Assembly (NCBI RefSeq): GCF_019056395.1
Contig: NZ_CP077639.1
Location: 2,854,001-2,918,000 of the forward strand
DNA: 64,000 nucleotides
Source: Terribacillus sp. DMT04
GTDB lineage: Bacteria > Bacillota > Bacilli > Bacillales > Amphibacillaceae
Direction of reading: 5' to 3'
Part shown: positions 43,806 to 52,010 of the stretch, one piece after another
Layout of the letters: each line of letters opens with the position of its first letter
How positions within the stretch are numbered: position 1 is the stretch's first letter
The notes under the pieces: generated by a model
Seen by the model: the letters and a program-made list of their open reading frames with translations, nothing else
Told to the model about the DNA's origin: nothing
Database searches by the model: none
Program-made: the position numbers and the translations under genes

Positions 43806-44306
43806 TTATGCTTTTTGCGTCTTTTTCAAAGCGAATGTAATCAAACCAGCTGCAACAAGTCCACCACTAATTAGCATTAGCACTCCATTATTTGTCGCTG
43901 TCTTCGGTAATTCTTCTCCTTGCTGCACTGCAGCAGTTTCTGCACTGTCTTCTTTTTCAGCAGAAGTATTTGTGTTCACTTCTGATTGTGTTGATGTATT
44001 CGAATCGTTGTCTTCTTCCTCAACAACAACAGCTTCATCGTTTTCAGTCTCTTTATTTGTACTATCTGCTGCATAGTTATCAAAATCTGCTTTGGTTGTT
44101 TCACATGGCAAGTTATCATTATCACGGTCAAGATCATGCGGATCATTACTTTCACTGTACCCATTGTCATTCCAGAACTGTACCAGTTCATTTGGCTTAC
44201 CCTCAAAGTCTTTACAATCCTTATCATTATCAGCAGCACTAGCACCCGAAGCAAAACCAACGACAAGCAACGCGAAGATGAACAAACTTGTGATAAACTT
44301 CGACAT
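43806..44306 (-). CDS. LPKTA-anchored surface protein with Excalibur domain
   Basis: 166 residues: signal peptide 1-24; Excalibur calcium-binding-like domain about 26-70 with Cys pair and DLDRDNDNLPCE (DxDxD-x-x-x-CE). A Glu/Asp/Asn/Thr-rich flexible spacer follows (about 75-130), then sorting signal LPKTA at 133-137, membrane helix and KKTQKA tail. It should be wall-anchored by the sortase encoded 57 bases downstream. The small Ca2+-binding module may sense or stick to something outside. The function is unknown, and the spacer looks like a stalk. An AAGGAG-type site precedes the ATG. Confidence 0.87.
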   Translation of the reverse strand: MSKFITSLFIFALLVVGFASGASAADNDKDCKDFEGKPNELVQFWNDNGYSESNDPHDLDRDNDNLPCETTKADFDNYAADSTNKETENDEAVVVEEEDNDSNTSTQSEVNTNTSAEKEDSAETAAVQQGEELPKTATNNGVLMLISGGLVAAGLITFALKKTQKA

Positions 44307-44674
44307 ATGAATCTCCTTTGTAAATATGTATTTTCATCTCATATTCTACTAGGATAATTCATTTTTTCTAGCCCTTCGACAATCATAGTGAGCATTCGAC
44401 ACTAAAATTAAATCTCATTATCAATAATATAAACAAGAAGAGCATTGAACAAAACAAGTTTAATTCATTCTAAAAGCATAAAACTAACGATTAATTCATC
44501 CTTACTGTTAATGCAATCCTCCGACAGCTGCTGCCTCTCCAACTCTTGCTGTTACCCTTAGACAAGAATAGCTTTTGAAATAAGACACCGACAAGAAAAT
44601 CTCTTCTTATTTTCGAGGAGTCTACGTATTCTACCTCCCCCGAGTGAAGGTTTCCCATAACTAAAATCAGCGTA

Positions 44675-44780
44675 GGAAATACACGAAGACTCCCGCGGGA
44701 AAAAGGCTTAGGTGAGGCCCCGCAGTGCGTTAGCACGAGGAGACTCACCAGCCGCCCGCAGGAAAGCGGAGTGTATTTCC
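44675..44780. repeat. GC-rich structured module inside the long repeat
   Basis: Ends GGAAATACAC (44675-44684) and GTGTATTTCC (44771-44780) are perfect inverted repeats. Inside are further pairs, for example CCCGCGGG-like and GGTGAGGCCCCGC against CACCAGCCGCCCGC-like strands. The wording (GACTCCCGCGGGA, GGTGAGGCCCCGCAG, ACGAGGAGACTCACC) is one I recall as a dispersed repeat in Bacillaceae genomes. It could be mobile or an RNA structure. Confidence 0.72.
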
Positions 44781-44812
44781 GAAGCGATGCTCTCAACTTA
44801 ATTTCCAATACA

Positions 44813-44858
44813 AAAAAACCAAACAATGCTACGTTTAACGCAGCATTGTTTGGTTTTT
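44813..44858 (-). terminator. terminator after queF
   Basis: Long hairpin: AAAAACCAAACAATGCT arms around a short loop, T-run on the queF-downstream side. It also forms one end of the repeat element. Confidence 0.85.
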
Positions 44859-44890
44859 ATAAACCTTAATAAAGTTTGTCCATGCCTATA

Positions 44891-45388
44891 TTATCTATTA
44901 TCCACTTTCTCCGGATACATATCATGATTCATCATACGATGATCTGCCATTTGCTCATACTTCGTGCCTGGACGGCCGTAGTTGACGTATGGATCGATAG
45001 AGATGCCGCCACGTGGCGTGAATTTGCCCCATACTTCGATGTAGCGTGGGTTCATGAGTTCTTTCAGGTCGTTCAGGATGATGTTGATGCAGTCTTCGTG
45101 AAAATCACCGTGGTTGCGGAAGCTGAATAGATACAGCTTAAGTGATTTACTTTCGACCATCTTTTCATCTGGAATGTAGCTGATATACACGGTACCAAAA
45201 TCGGGCTGGTTCGTGATTGGGCATAATGTTGTGAATTCCGGACAATTGAATTTCACGAAGTAGTCGCGGTATACATGTTTATTATCAAAGGTTTCAAGAA
45301 CCTCAGGTTTATAATCGAAATCGTAGACATTGTTTTGGTTGCCTAGCAATGTTACGTCTTCCATTTCTTCTGGATTTCTTCCTGCCAT
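44891..45388 (-). CDS. queF: NADPH-dependent 7-cyano-7-deazaguanine reductase
   Basis: 165 residues, exactly the length of B. subtilis QueF. It reduces preQ0 to preQ1 in queuosine synthesis. The catalytic Cys lies in [14 protein letters not shown] (about 53-66), and the NADPH motif [16 protein letters not shown] follows (about 86-101), with conserved Asp/His for proton transfer. An 11-codon upstream extension is rejected because AAGGAGG lies 8 bases before the ATG at 45388. No queC/D/E genes or preQ1 riboswitch nearby; it follows rbsK by 45 bases. Confidence 0.94.
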   Translation of the reverse strand: MAGRNPEEMEDVTLLGNQNNVYDFDYKPEVLETFDNKHVYRDYFVKFNCPEFTTLCPITNQPDFGTVYISYIPDEKMVESKSLKLYLFSFRNHGDFHEDCINIILNDLKELMNPRYIEVWGKFTPRGGISIDPYVNYGRPGTKYEQMADHRMMNHDMYPEKVDNR

Positions 45389-45433
45389 TTGTATTTCCTC
45401 CTTGCTGTTGCTATATTGCACAAGCGCTTTTTA

Positions 45434-46324
45434 TTATAAAGGATTTTCGCCGTTTTGTCTCATGAAGGTGGTTACGTCTTGATGTGTCGGCATGCCAGCC
45501 TGCGCACCGGGTGATCCGATTTGCAAGGCAGCTGCGGCATTTGCGTAGCGACAAGCGTCAGCCAGCTGACTGCAAGATGCCAGTCTCACAGCGAGTGCAG
45601 CGTTAAATGTATCGCCAGCTCCTGTTGTATCAACTGCTTGGGCAGGAAATGCAGCTATGGTTCCTCCGCTATAGATGATGCCTTCTTCTCCCTTGGTAAT
45701 CACAAGTTTATCGGCAAATTCCCGCAGCGCCTCGTTCGTATCTTCAAACAAAACGGCAGCTTCCGATTCATTTGGTGTGATGTAGCTTGCTTGCTGAATA
45801 ATTGCAGTTGGCAGCGCTTGAGCTGGTGCAGGATTCAGTATGTAAGGCACATTAACTTCCTGACAGTATGCAGCAACGGCGGCAACTGTCTCTATTGGAA
45901 TCTCGAGCTGGATAAGGATTATATCACTCGCTTCAATAACATCCTTTTTTTCCTTAATAGACGCTGGTGTTAGTTGAAAGTTTGCCCCCGGAATCACAGT
46001 AATGCTGTTGTCTCCGCCCACCACTTGAATAACAGCAACTCCCGTAGATGTATCTACTCTTCCGATGTGGTCGGTGCGCACGCCTTCTTGTTCCAAAACA
46101 CGCACCAATTCATCGCCGAAAGCATCTTGTCCGACCATGCCAATCATGCTGACATCTGCACCAAGCCGTGCGGCTGCAACAGCTTGATTGGCTCCCTTGC
46201 CTCCTGGAAAGGTATCAAAACGCTCGCCGAGTATTGTTTCACCAGCTGCCGGTCGTTTCGCTGAGGTTGCCGTCAAATCCATATTCAAACTGCCGATTAC
46301 CGTAATCTTCGGCTTTTTTCGCAT
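45434..46324 (-). CDS. rbsK: ribokinase
   Basis: PfkB-family kinase of 296 residues making ribose-5-phosphate. N-terminal sugar motif GSLNMDL, GGKGANQAVAAARLG (about 39-53) and C-terminal DTTGAGDTFNAA (about 235-246) with catalytic Asp and anion hole. There is no ribose transporter next to it, so ribose may come from nucleoside hydrolysis, as the nucleoside hydrolase at 56-57 kb would supply. It lies between purU and queF on the same strand. Confidence 0.9.
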   Translation of the reverse strand: MRKKPKITVIGSLNMDLTATSAKRPAAGETILGERFDTFPGGKGANQAVAAARLGADVSMIGMVGQDAFGDELVRVLEQEGVRTDHIGRVDTSTGVAVIQVVGGDNSITVIPGANFQLTPASIKEKKDVIEASDIILIQLEIPIETVAAVAAYCQEVNVPYILNPAPAQALPTAIIQQASYITPNESEAAVLFEDTNEALREFADKLVITKGEEGIIYSGGTIAAFPAQAVDTTGAGDTFNAALAVRLASCSQLADACRYANAAAALQIGSPGAQAGMPTHQDVTTFMRQNGENPL

Positions 46325-46337
46325 AGCTAGTCCTCCT

Positions 46338-47234
46338 TTAGAAGATGATCGTTTTATTGCCGAACACGATCACACGGTCATCTACATGCCATTTTATCGC
46401 CCGCATCAGCACACTGCGTTCCACTAGACGTCCTACGCGTTTTAAGTCTGCTGCTTTATCTTTATGATTGACCCGATGAATATCTTGCTCAATAATCGGC
46501 CCTTCGTCCAAGTCAGATGTGACATAGTGACTCGTCGCTCCAATCAGCTTAACACCTCGCTCAAATGCGCGTTCATAAGGTTTTGCACCGATGAAGGCGG
46601 GAAGGAAGCTATGATGAATATTGATGATTTTATTTTTGTAGTTTTCCAGGAAGGCCGGCGTTAATATCTGCATATATCTGGCTAAGATCACTGTATCAAT
46701 TTGATACTGTTTCAATACAGAAAGCTGCTGGCGCTCTGCTTCCTGGCGAATATCTTTATTAGCCGGAATATGGTGAAACGGTATACCATATGCTTCGGCT
46801 AGATCACGGGCATCTTCATGATTGCTGACAATTACCGCTAGATCAGCCATCAGATTGCCGCTTTGGTATTCCCAAAGAATCTCCTGCAAGCAATGCAATT
46901 CTTTCGAAACGAAAACCGCTAGTTTTTTTAAATCGCGTACGCGCACAAGCTGCCAATCCATCTGAAAGTGTGCTGCGATAGTTTGAAAGTCTTCTTCCAG
47001 CTGATGGGTATCACTTTCTCGCTGACATTCAAATTCGATGCGCAAGAAGAAGCTGCCGCCGTCTGGATCGGTTGTATATTGGTTGGACTCCATAATATTT
47101 GCTTTTTGTTTATAAAGAAATTCCGATATTGCAGCTACAATCCCCGGCTGATCGGGACAAGAAATGACAATTCGGTATCTGTTTTCATTTTGCTGCTGAA
47201 ATGCTTTGATTTTTTCTAGAAAATGCACGGCCAT
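46338..47234 (-). CDS. purU: formyltetrahydrofolate deformylase
   Basis: 298 residues. The N-terminal ACT domain (about 18-95, YRIVISCPDQPGIVAAISEFL) is followed by a formyltransferase-like hydrolase domain. The active site is visible as NKDIRQEAE (about 172), ILARYMQIL and NIHHSFLPAFIGAKPYERAFERGVKLIGATSHYV (split; His and the late Asp in TSDLDEGPII). It hydrolyses 10-formyl-THF to formate and THF, balancing one-carbon pools for purine synthesis. GGAGG precedes the ATG. Confidence 0.93.
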   Translation of the reverse strand: MAVHFLEKIKAFQQQNENRYRIVISCPDQPGIVAAISEFLYKQKANIMESNQYTTDPDGGSFFLRIEFECQRESDTHQLEEDFQTIAAHFQMDWQLVRVRDLKKLAVFVSKELHCLQEILWEYQSGNLMADLAVIVSNHEDARDLAEAYGIPFHHIPANKDIRQEAERQQLSVLKQYQIDTVILARYMQILTPAFLENYKNKIINIHHSFLPAFIGAKPYERAFERGVKLIGATSHYVTSDLDEGPIIEQDIHRVNHKDKAADLKRVGRLVERSVLMRAIKWHVDDRVIVFGNKTIIF

Positions 47235-47257
47235 GATAATCCTCCTATACTTTCCTA

Positions 47258-47292
47258 TATCTTAATTCTTTATCTTAATTCTTTTATCTTAA
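47258..47292. repeat. 13-base tandem repeat upstream of purU
   Basis: TATCTTAATTCTT occurs twice back to back (47258-47270, 47271-47283), then TATCTTAA after one extra T. It sits 24-58 bases before the purU start, in the promoter/leader. It could be slippage or a binding array. Confidence 0.7.
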
Positions 47293-47328
47293 CGATTGTA
47301 CCTTATTTCCACAACAGGGAAGGAAAAC

Positions 47329-47362
47329 AAAAAAATACGATTCCAGCTGACCGGAATCGTAT
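47329..47362 (-). terminator. terminator of the arg operon
   Basis: Minus strand ATACGATTCC (47362-47353) and GGAATCGTAT (47344-47335) then seven T. It ends argCJBD after argD. Confidence 0.9.
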
Positions 47363-47386
47363 GTATTGTGTGAGCGGCTCACTGTT

Positions 47387-48565
47387 TTATACACGAGTGA
47401 TTTGCTTGAGTGTCTCTAGACAGAAATCAACTTCTGCTTTGCTTGTATTGAGCGGAGGGAGAATTCGCAGCACATGCTCGCCAGCAACAAGTACAAGTAA
47501 TCCGAGCTCTCGTGCTTGATGGACGAGTTCAATAGCCTTCCCGCTTGTTCCAAGTCCGAGCAGCAAACCTTTTCCGCGTACATCGGTAAAAGCAGAAGAC
47601 TGCGTTACAAGTGTTTGCAGTTCTTCCCGAAAATAGTCAGCTATCTCCTGCACTTCTGCTAGGAATTCGGTATGGGCAATTACGTCAAGCGTTGCTTTTC
47701 CAGCTGCTGCTGCTACTGGATTGCCGCCGAAAGTACTGCCATGGCTGCCGGCCTCAAAAGCAGCTGCTGCCTTTTCAGTTGCCAGCATAGCGCCAATGGG
47801 AATACCAGAACCAAGCCCCTTTGCTGTTGTCATCACATCCGGCTGCACCTCATATTGCTCATGTGCGTAAAGTGTGCCTGTACGGCCGACACCTGTTTGC
47901 ACCTCATCCAGCATAAACAAAACATCATGTTCCTTACAAAGACGCTCTACTTCTTTGACCCAAGCAGGATCAGCTGGATTGACGCCGCCTTCTCCTTGCA
48001 CAAGCTCCAGCAGCACACCACATGTATCTGGTCCAATCAATTCTTCCAGTGCTTGGCTATCATTATAAGGAAGATAGCGAAAGCCTTTTGCAAGCGGCGC
48101 GAAATGCTTTTGCATTTTCTCTTGTCCAGTCGCAGCAAGCGTCGCTAACGTACGACCGTGAAAGGATTGGCTGAACGTGACCACTTCATAAGCTGACGTT
48201 CCTTTCACCTTTTGCGCATAGCTTCGAGCTAGTTTAATTGCTGCTTCGTTCGCTTCTGCTCCGCTATTTGCAAAAAAAACTTGATCAGCGAATGTGTTCG
48301 CAGTAAGCAGGTTTGCCAGCTGCTCTTGAATAGGAATATGGTATAAATTAGAACAATGCCATAACGTATCGAGCTGTTTCTTTACAGCTTCTTTAACAGA
48401 AGCTGGTGCATGACCTAGGTTACATGTAGCAATACCAGCTGTATAGTCCAAATATTGCTTTCCGTTTTCGTCCCAAACATAACTGCCTTCCCCTTTCATA
48501 ACGGAAATAGGAAATCGGCTGTATGTTGGCATGACCGATGACATTGCTGCATTCGTTTCAGACAT
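47387..48565 (-). CDS. argD: acetylornithine aminotransferase
   Basis: PLP aminotransferase of class III, 392 residues: FMLDEVQTGVGRTG (about 209-222, Asp for the PLP ring) and the PLP lysine in TTAKGLGSGIPIGAM (about 239-253, Lys242). Early YLDYTAGIATCNLGHA is typical of ArgD. Converts N-acetylglutamate semialdehyde to N-acetylornithine. GAGGAGG precedes the ATG at 48565; a 16-codon extension is ignored. Start overlaps the end of argB by eight bases, so it is coupled. Last gene of the operon here. Confidence 0.94.
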   Translation of the reverse strand: MSETNAAMSSVMPTYSRFPISVMKGEGSYVWDENGKQYLDYTAGIATCNLGHAPASVKEAVKKQLDTLWHCSNLYHIPIQEQLANLLTANTFADQVFFANSGAEANEAAIKLARSYAQKVKGTSAYEVVTFSQSFHGRTLATLAATGQEKMQKHFAPLAKGFRYLPYNDSQALEELIGPDTCGVLLELVQGEGGVNPADPAWVKEVERLCKEHDVLFMLDEVQTGVGRTGTLYAHEQYEVQPDVMTTAKGLGSGIPIGAMLATEKAAAAFEAGSHGSTFGGNPVAAAAGKATLDVIAHTEFLAEVQEIADYFREELQTLVTQSSAFTDVRGKGLLLGLGTSGKAIELVHQARELGLLVLVAGEHVLRILPPLNTSKAEVDFCLETLKQITRV

Positions 48566-49358
48566 GGTACGCCTCCTCGGATAAAGTAATAGTCGTTCCT
48601 TCGACATTTCCATTTACAAGCTGAAGCAAGCTATTTTCAGCTAGTCCACTGACGATTGTTACTTTTTCCGCACCTTGTTCAAGTGCCTCCAAAGCGGCTT
48701 GGACTTTCGGAATCATGCCGTCCTTAATCATACCTTGCTGGATCATCTGCTTTAATTCCGCATCGGTTACATGGCTCAGCATTTGTTTCTCCCCGTCAAC
48801 CTGCCGATAAATGCCTGGTATATCACTGATAAAGCATAATTCTGCTTGAAGCGCCCGTGCAATAGCAGAAGCAGCCAGGTCAGCGTTTATATTGAACCTG
48901 GCATCTTCTTCTCCGCCAGCAAGCGGTGAAATGACAGGAATATTATCTTGTTCTACAATCTTCTCGATCAGCTCGGTGTTCACTTTTGTTACCGTTCCGA
49001 CCAGCCCAAGTTTTGCTGCATTGGCTACAGGCTCTGCATAAAGCAGCTTACCGTCTAGTCCGCTAATCCCGTACGCGCTCGTTCTGGACATCAGCTTCCG
49101 GACAAGAAATTTATTCATCGCACCGCTTAATGCCATCTCCACCACATCAAGCACTTCTTCTGTTGTGACACGGAGTCCATCTACAAATTCTGCTTTTACT
49201 CCCGTTTGCTGCAGCAGTTCATTGATCAGCTTTCCGCCTCCATGCACAATGACCGGTTTCCAGTCGCCTTGCTTTTGAATCGCAGCGATATTGTCATAAA
49301 AATTGTCCGGCAGTTTATCAATGATGCTGCCGCCGCACTTAATTATTAAGAATCTCAT
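48558..49358 (-). CDS. argB: N-acetylglutamate kinase
   Basis: Amino-acid kinase of 266 residues: IIKCGGSII (about 5-13, ATP phosphates), VIVHGGGKLINELL (about 38-51) and the substrate-site GLRVT after it. A mid-domain EARFNINADLAASAIA-type stretch is present (DARFNINADLAASAIA). The central ring-closing ArgB lacks the N-terminal helix of arginine-inhibited kinases, suggesting it is not directly arginine-regulated, as in other short ArgB proteins. Phosphorylates N-acetylglutamate for ArgC. Confidence 0.93.
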   Translation of the reverse strand: MRFLIIKCGGSIIDKLPDNFYDNIAAIQKQGDWKPVIVHGGGKLINELLQQTGVKAEFVDGLRVTTEEVLDVVEMALSGAMNKFLVRKLMSRTSAYGISGLDGKLLYAEPVANAAKLGLVGTVTKVNTELIEKIVEQDNIPVISPLAGGEEDARFNINADLAASAIARALQAELCFISDIPGIYRQVDGEKQMLSHVTDAELKQMIQQGMIKDGMIPKVQAALEALEQGAEKVTIVSGLAENSLLQLVNGNVEGTTITLSEEAYHV

Positions 49359-49370
49359 CGGATAGCCCCC

Positions 49371-50594
49371 TCACGTCCGGTAGGAAGCATTGATTTTGAC
49401 GTAGTCATAAGATAAATCACAGCCCCAGGCAGTCGCTTCTGCAGATCCTTCCTGCAGATCAATCGTGATTACTACGGTTTGCTGCTTCAATTGTTCACTA
49501 GCTGTTTGCTCATCAAATACAGCTGGTTTCCCTTCTTTAACAACTTGCACGTCACCAAGCCAAACGGAAATATTATTTGGATTATACGTTGCGCCGCTGT
49601 TTCCTGCAGCCATAATGATTCTGCCCCAGTTTGGATCTGCTCCATAGATGGCTGTTTTAACAAGACTAGAGGCAACAACTGTCTTCCCGATTGCACCAGC
49701 TTCCCCTGCCGATGCTGCATGCTGTACTCGAACTTCCACAAGCTTTGTTGCACCTTCTCCATCACGGGCAATCTTTTTCGCTAACTCTTGTGATACATAA
49801 TGGAATGCTTCGTAAAACTTCTCCCACTCTGGGTGGTCTGCATGCAGCTCCTTATTGCCGGCTTTTCCGTTTGCAAGCACAAGCACCATATCATTGGTGC
49901 TCGTGTCTCCATCAACCGTAATCATATTATAAGACTGATCGGTCGATTGCTTGAGCAGCTGCTCCAGCACATCAGCAGGTATGGCGGCATCTGTCGTCAC
50001 AAAGGCAAGCATCGTTGCCATGTTCGGATGGATCATACCAGAACCTTTCGCAGCACCGCCTATCGTAACTGGAACACCATCAATGGAGACGGTGACAGCA
50101 ACTTGCTTCGTGCAAGTGTCTGTTGTCAAAATGGCATGAGCAAAATCATCCGCCTGACCTTGCGGCTCTATCGAATGAATACCATCAATCACTTTATCCA
50201 TAGGCAGCTGGACACCGATTAAACCAGTTGAAGCTACTGCTGCATACGCTGCCGGAATGCCAAGCTGATCAGCAAATGTCTGCCGCATGGTATAAGCATT
50301 TATCAGCCCTTCTTCTCCTGTACAGGCATTGGCGTTCGCACTGTTCACAACAATCCCTTGTAGCTTCCCTTCTTGCTGAATGCTTTCTTCCGTCACAAGA
50401 AGCGGTGCAGCACGAAAGCTATTTAATGTATAAACGCCAGCAGCAGATGCCGGGATTTCCGAGTAAATCCATCCAAGATCCAGTTTATTTCCTTTTCGCA
50501 AACCAATAGCAGCCCCGCCCGCCTGGAAACCGCCAGGACTGCTGACATTTCCATCTTCTATGATTGTATATGCCGCTTGTTTTGTCTTTATCAT
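49371..50594 (-). CDS. argJ: glutamate N-acetyltransferase / amino-acid acetyltransferase
   Basis: 407 residues (B. subtilis ArgJ about 406). The auto-processing site is clear: GEGATKLVEV (about 193-202), where cleavage between Ala and Thr exposes the catalytic Thr of the beta chain. GSGMIHPNMATMLAF and DGDTSTNDMVLVLANG precede and surround it. Transfers acetyl groups from acetylornithine back to glutamate, making the cycle cheap; it may also use acetyl-CoA. AAAGGAGAG precedes the ATG at 50594, so the 13-codon extension is excluded. Confidence 0.94.
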   Translation of the reverse strand: MIKTKQAAYTIIEDGNVSSPGGFQAGGAAIGLRKGNKLDLGWIYSEIPASAAGVYTLNSFRAAPLLVTEESIQQEGKLQGIVVNSANANACTGEEGLINAYTMRQTFADQLGIPAAYAAVASTGLIGVQLPMDKVIDGIHSIEPQGQADDFAHAILTTDTCTKQVAVTVSIDGVPVTIGGAAKGSGMIHPNMATMLAFVTTDAAIPADVLEQLLKQSTDQSYNMITVDGDTSTNDMVLVLANGKAGNKELHADHPEWEKFYEAFHYVSQELAKKIARDGEGATKLVEVRVQHAASAGEAGAIGKTVVASSLVKTAIYGADPNWGRIIMAAGNSGATYNPNNISVWLGDVQVVKEGKPAVFDEQTASEQLKQQTVVITIDLQEGSAEATAWGCDLSYDYVKINASYRT

Positions 50595-50608
50595 GTTATT
50601 TCTCTCCT

Positions 50609-51646
50609 TTATGGATAAACCGGCAGCGTCCATAACCCTGCTGTCTGCTCCCAGCCCTGCATAATATTCATATTTTGAATGGCTTGCCCTGCTGCTCCCT
50701 TAACCAAATTATCAATTACAGATACGACTGTAAGTCTATTCGTACGTTCGTCCAAATGAAGCCCTATATCACAGAAATTACTAGCTGCTACTTCCTTCGT
50801 TGCCGGCCACTCGCCTAATGACCTAAGGCGAACAAATGGATGACTTGCATAATAGTTTTCATATGATTCCAATAATTCAGATGTTGTTTTATCGGTTGTA
50901 AGGTCCGCATACATTGTTGCCATAATACCGCGTGTCATCGGAACGAGCTGTGTGGTAAAGCTGACTGGATGCTGAGAACCGGATACGCCTGCTAACGCTT
51001 GTTCGATTTCTGGAATATGTTTGTGGGAACCTAGTTTATACGCTTTAATATTTTCATTTATCTCACTGTAGTGTGAAATGGCTGTTGGTGCCTTGCCAGC
51101 TCCGGATAGCCCGGATTTGGCATCAATAATAATAGAGGCTGGGTTGATGAGCCCGTTATGTACTGCCGGCAGCAGCCCAAGAAGCGTCGCCGTCGGATAA
51201 CAGCCGGGGTTTGCTACGACATCAGCCTCGCTTATCTGCTTCGCGTTCAGCTCTGGAAGTCCATATACGGCTTTCTCTAATAGTTCTTCTGGAGCTGCAT
51301 CCTGCTGATACCATTCTTTATAAACAGCGGCATCCCTTAATCGAAAATCACCTGCCAGATCGACACAGCGAATTCCTGCTTCTGCAAGTCTCGGGAGCAA
51401 ATCTCTGCTCACACCCGGCGGAGCGGCAAAAAACGCAAAGTCCACCTGCTCACTTAATGCTTTTACATCAAAAGTTTCTAAACTTCCGGTTACAAACCCA
51501 TCTGTATGCGGATAATAGTCCGTCAATGATCTCCCCGCACTAGAATGGGAGATAATTGTTTTTACTTCTGCATATGGATGTATATGCAAGAAACGCAGCA
51601 ATTCTACCGCTCCATAACCTGTACCGCCAATTATTGCTACTTTCAA
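50609..51646 (-). CDS. argC: N-acetyl-gamma-glutamyl-phosphate reductase
   Basis: 345 residues, same as B. subtilis ArgC. Rossmann GGTGYGAVELLRFL (about 8-21), catalytic Cys in VANPGCYPTATLLGLLP (about 143-159), and later HKHIPEIEQAL. Reduces the acyl phosphate to the semialdehyde. Start codon is TTG, with GAGGAGG 8 bases upstream; the nearer ATG is out of frame. First gene of argCJBD. No carAB or argF follows, unlike B. subtilis, so the later steps are encoded elsewhere. Confidence 0.94.
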   Translation of the reverse strand: MKVAIIGGTGYGAVELLRFLHIHPYAEVKTIISHSSAGRSLTDYYPHTDGFVTGSLETFDVKALSEQVDFAFFAAPPGVSRDLLPRLAEAGIRCVDLAGDFRLRDAAVYKEWYQQDAAPEELLEKAVYGLPELNAKQISEADVVANPGCYPTATLLGLLPAVHNGLINPASIIIDAKSGLSGAGKAPTAISHYSEINENIKAYKLGSHKHIPEIEQALAGVSGSQHPVSFTTQLVPMTRGIMATMYADLTTDKTTSELLESYENYYASHPFVRLRSLGEWPATKEVAASNFCDIGLHLDERTNRLTVVSVIDNLVKGAAGQAIQNMNIMQGWEQTAGLWTLPVYP

Positions 51647-51685
51647 GACTGCATCCTCCTCTAAACAAGTTCGAATTGATTAGTA

Positions 51686-51715
51686 ATTATACTTTAGTGT
51701 GTATTTTTATTCAAT
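51686..51715 (-). promoter_or_regulatory. arg operon promoter covered by an ARG box
   Basis: Minus strand TTGAAT (51714-51709), 17 bases, TATAAT (51691-51686). The plus-strand sequence TGTGTATTTTTATTCAAT (51698-51715) matches the ArgR/AhrC consensus TNTGNATWWWWATNCANA at 17 of 18 positions and covers the -35. A half-site TTCTGCAT is just beyond, so arginine-bound AhrC should block this promoter. Confidence 0.88.
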
Positions 51716-51902
51716 AGTTCTGCATGAAGAAATTACAATTCAGCATGATTTTGCACTTCTTGACTCAACTTATAATACTATGTACAATTAGTGTATTGTT
51801 TTCATCACGGACTAACACAATTAAATGATGTAATGATGTAACAACGGTAGAAGTTAAGAAAAGTATCCTTATTGTCTAAAAAACTATGGAGGAGGATCTT
51901 GC

Positions 51903-52010
51903 ATGACGCCGCTTATTTGGTTCTTATATGTCATCGTCCCAGTACTAGGAATGCTAGCCGCATTCATTCAAGCAGGCCGCATGAAGGAGGAAGGGGAAGA
52001 TAACGAATGA
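51903..52010 (+). CDS. symporter small accessory protein, 35 residues
   Basis: One membrane helix with a short acidic tail: MTPLIWFLYVIVPVLGMLAA, then FIQAGRMKEEGEDNE. GGAGG lies 7 bases before the ATG, and the stop overlaps the start of the symporter gene in ATGA. Such one-helix proteins commonly precede SSF-family symporter genes (compare YhdT with PanF). It may help folding or turnover of the transporter. Too short for most gene finders. Confidence 0.78.
   Translation: MTPLIWFLYVIVPVLGMLAAFIQAGRMKEEGEDNE

Larger units (their letters stand above)
44440..44860 (-). repeat. composite intergenic repeat, long copy
   Basis: On the minus strand, after the queF terminator, about 400 bases match a shorter element at 54356-54630. 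Shared blocks are the CCAAACAAT hairpin, GAGAGCATC, TAGAATACGTAGACTCCTCG, GATTTTCTTGTCGGTGTC, TTTCAAAAGC and the end block around GCTTTTAG and CTTGTTTTGT. The long copy has an extra 152-base module (44634-44785) where the short copy has 11 bases. No ribosome site or convincing coding. Confidence 0.8.

Noticed and set aside
44491-44826. 111-residue minus-strand reading frame inside the intergenic repeat
   Set aside because: It crosses the GC-rich inverted-repeat module, has no ribosome site, and the short copy at 54.4 kb does not keep the frame. Better explained as a structured repeat.
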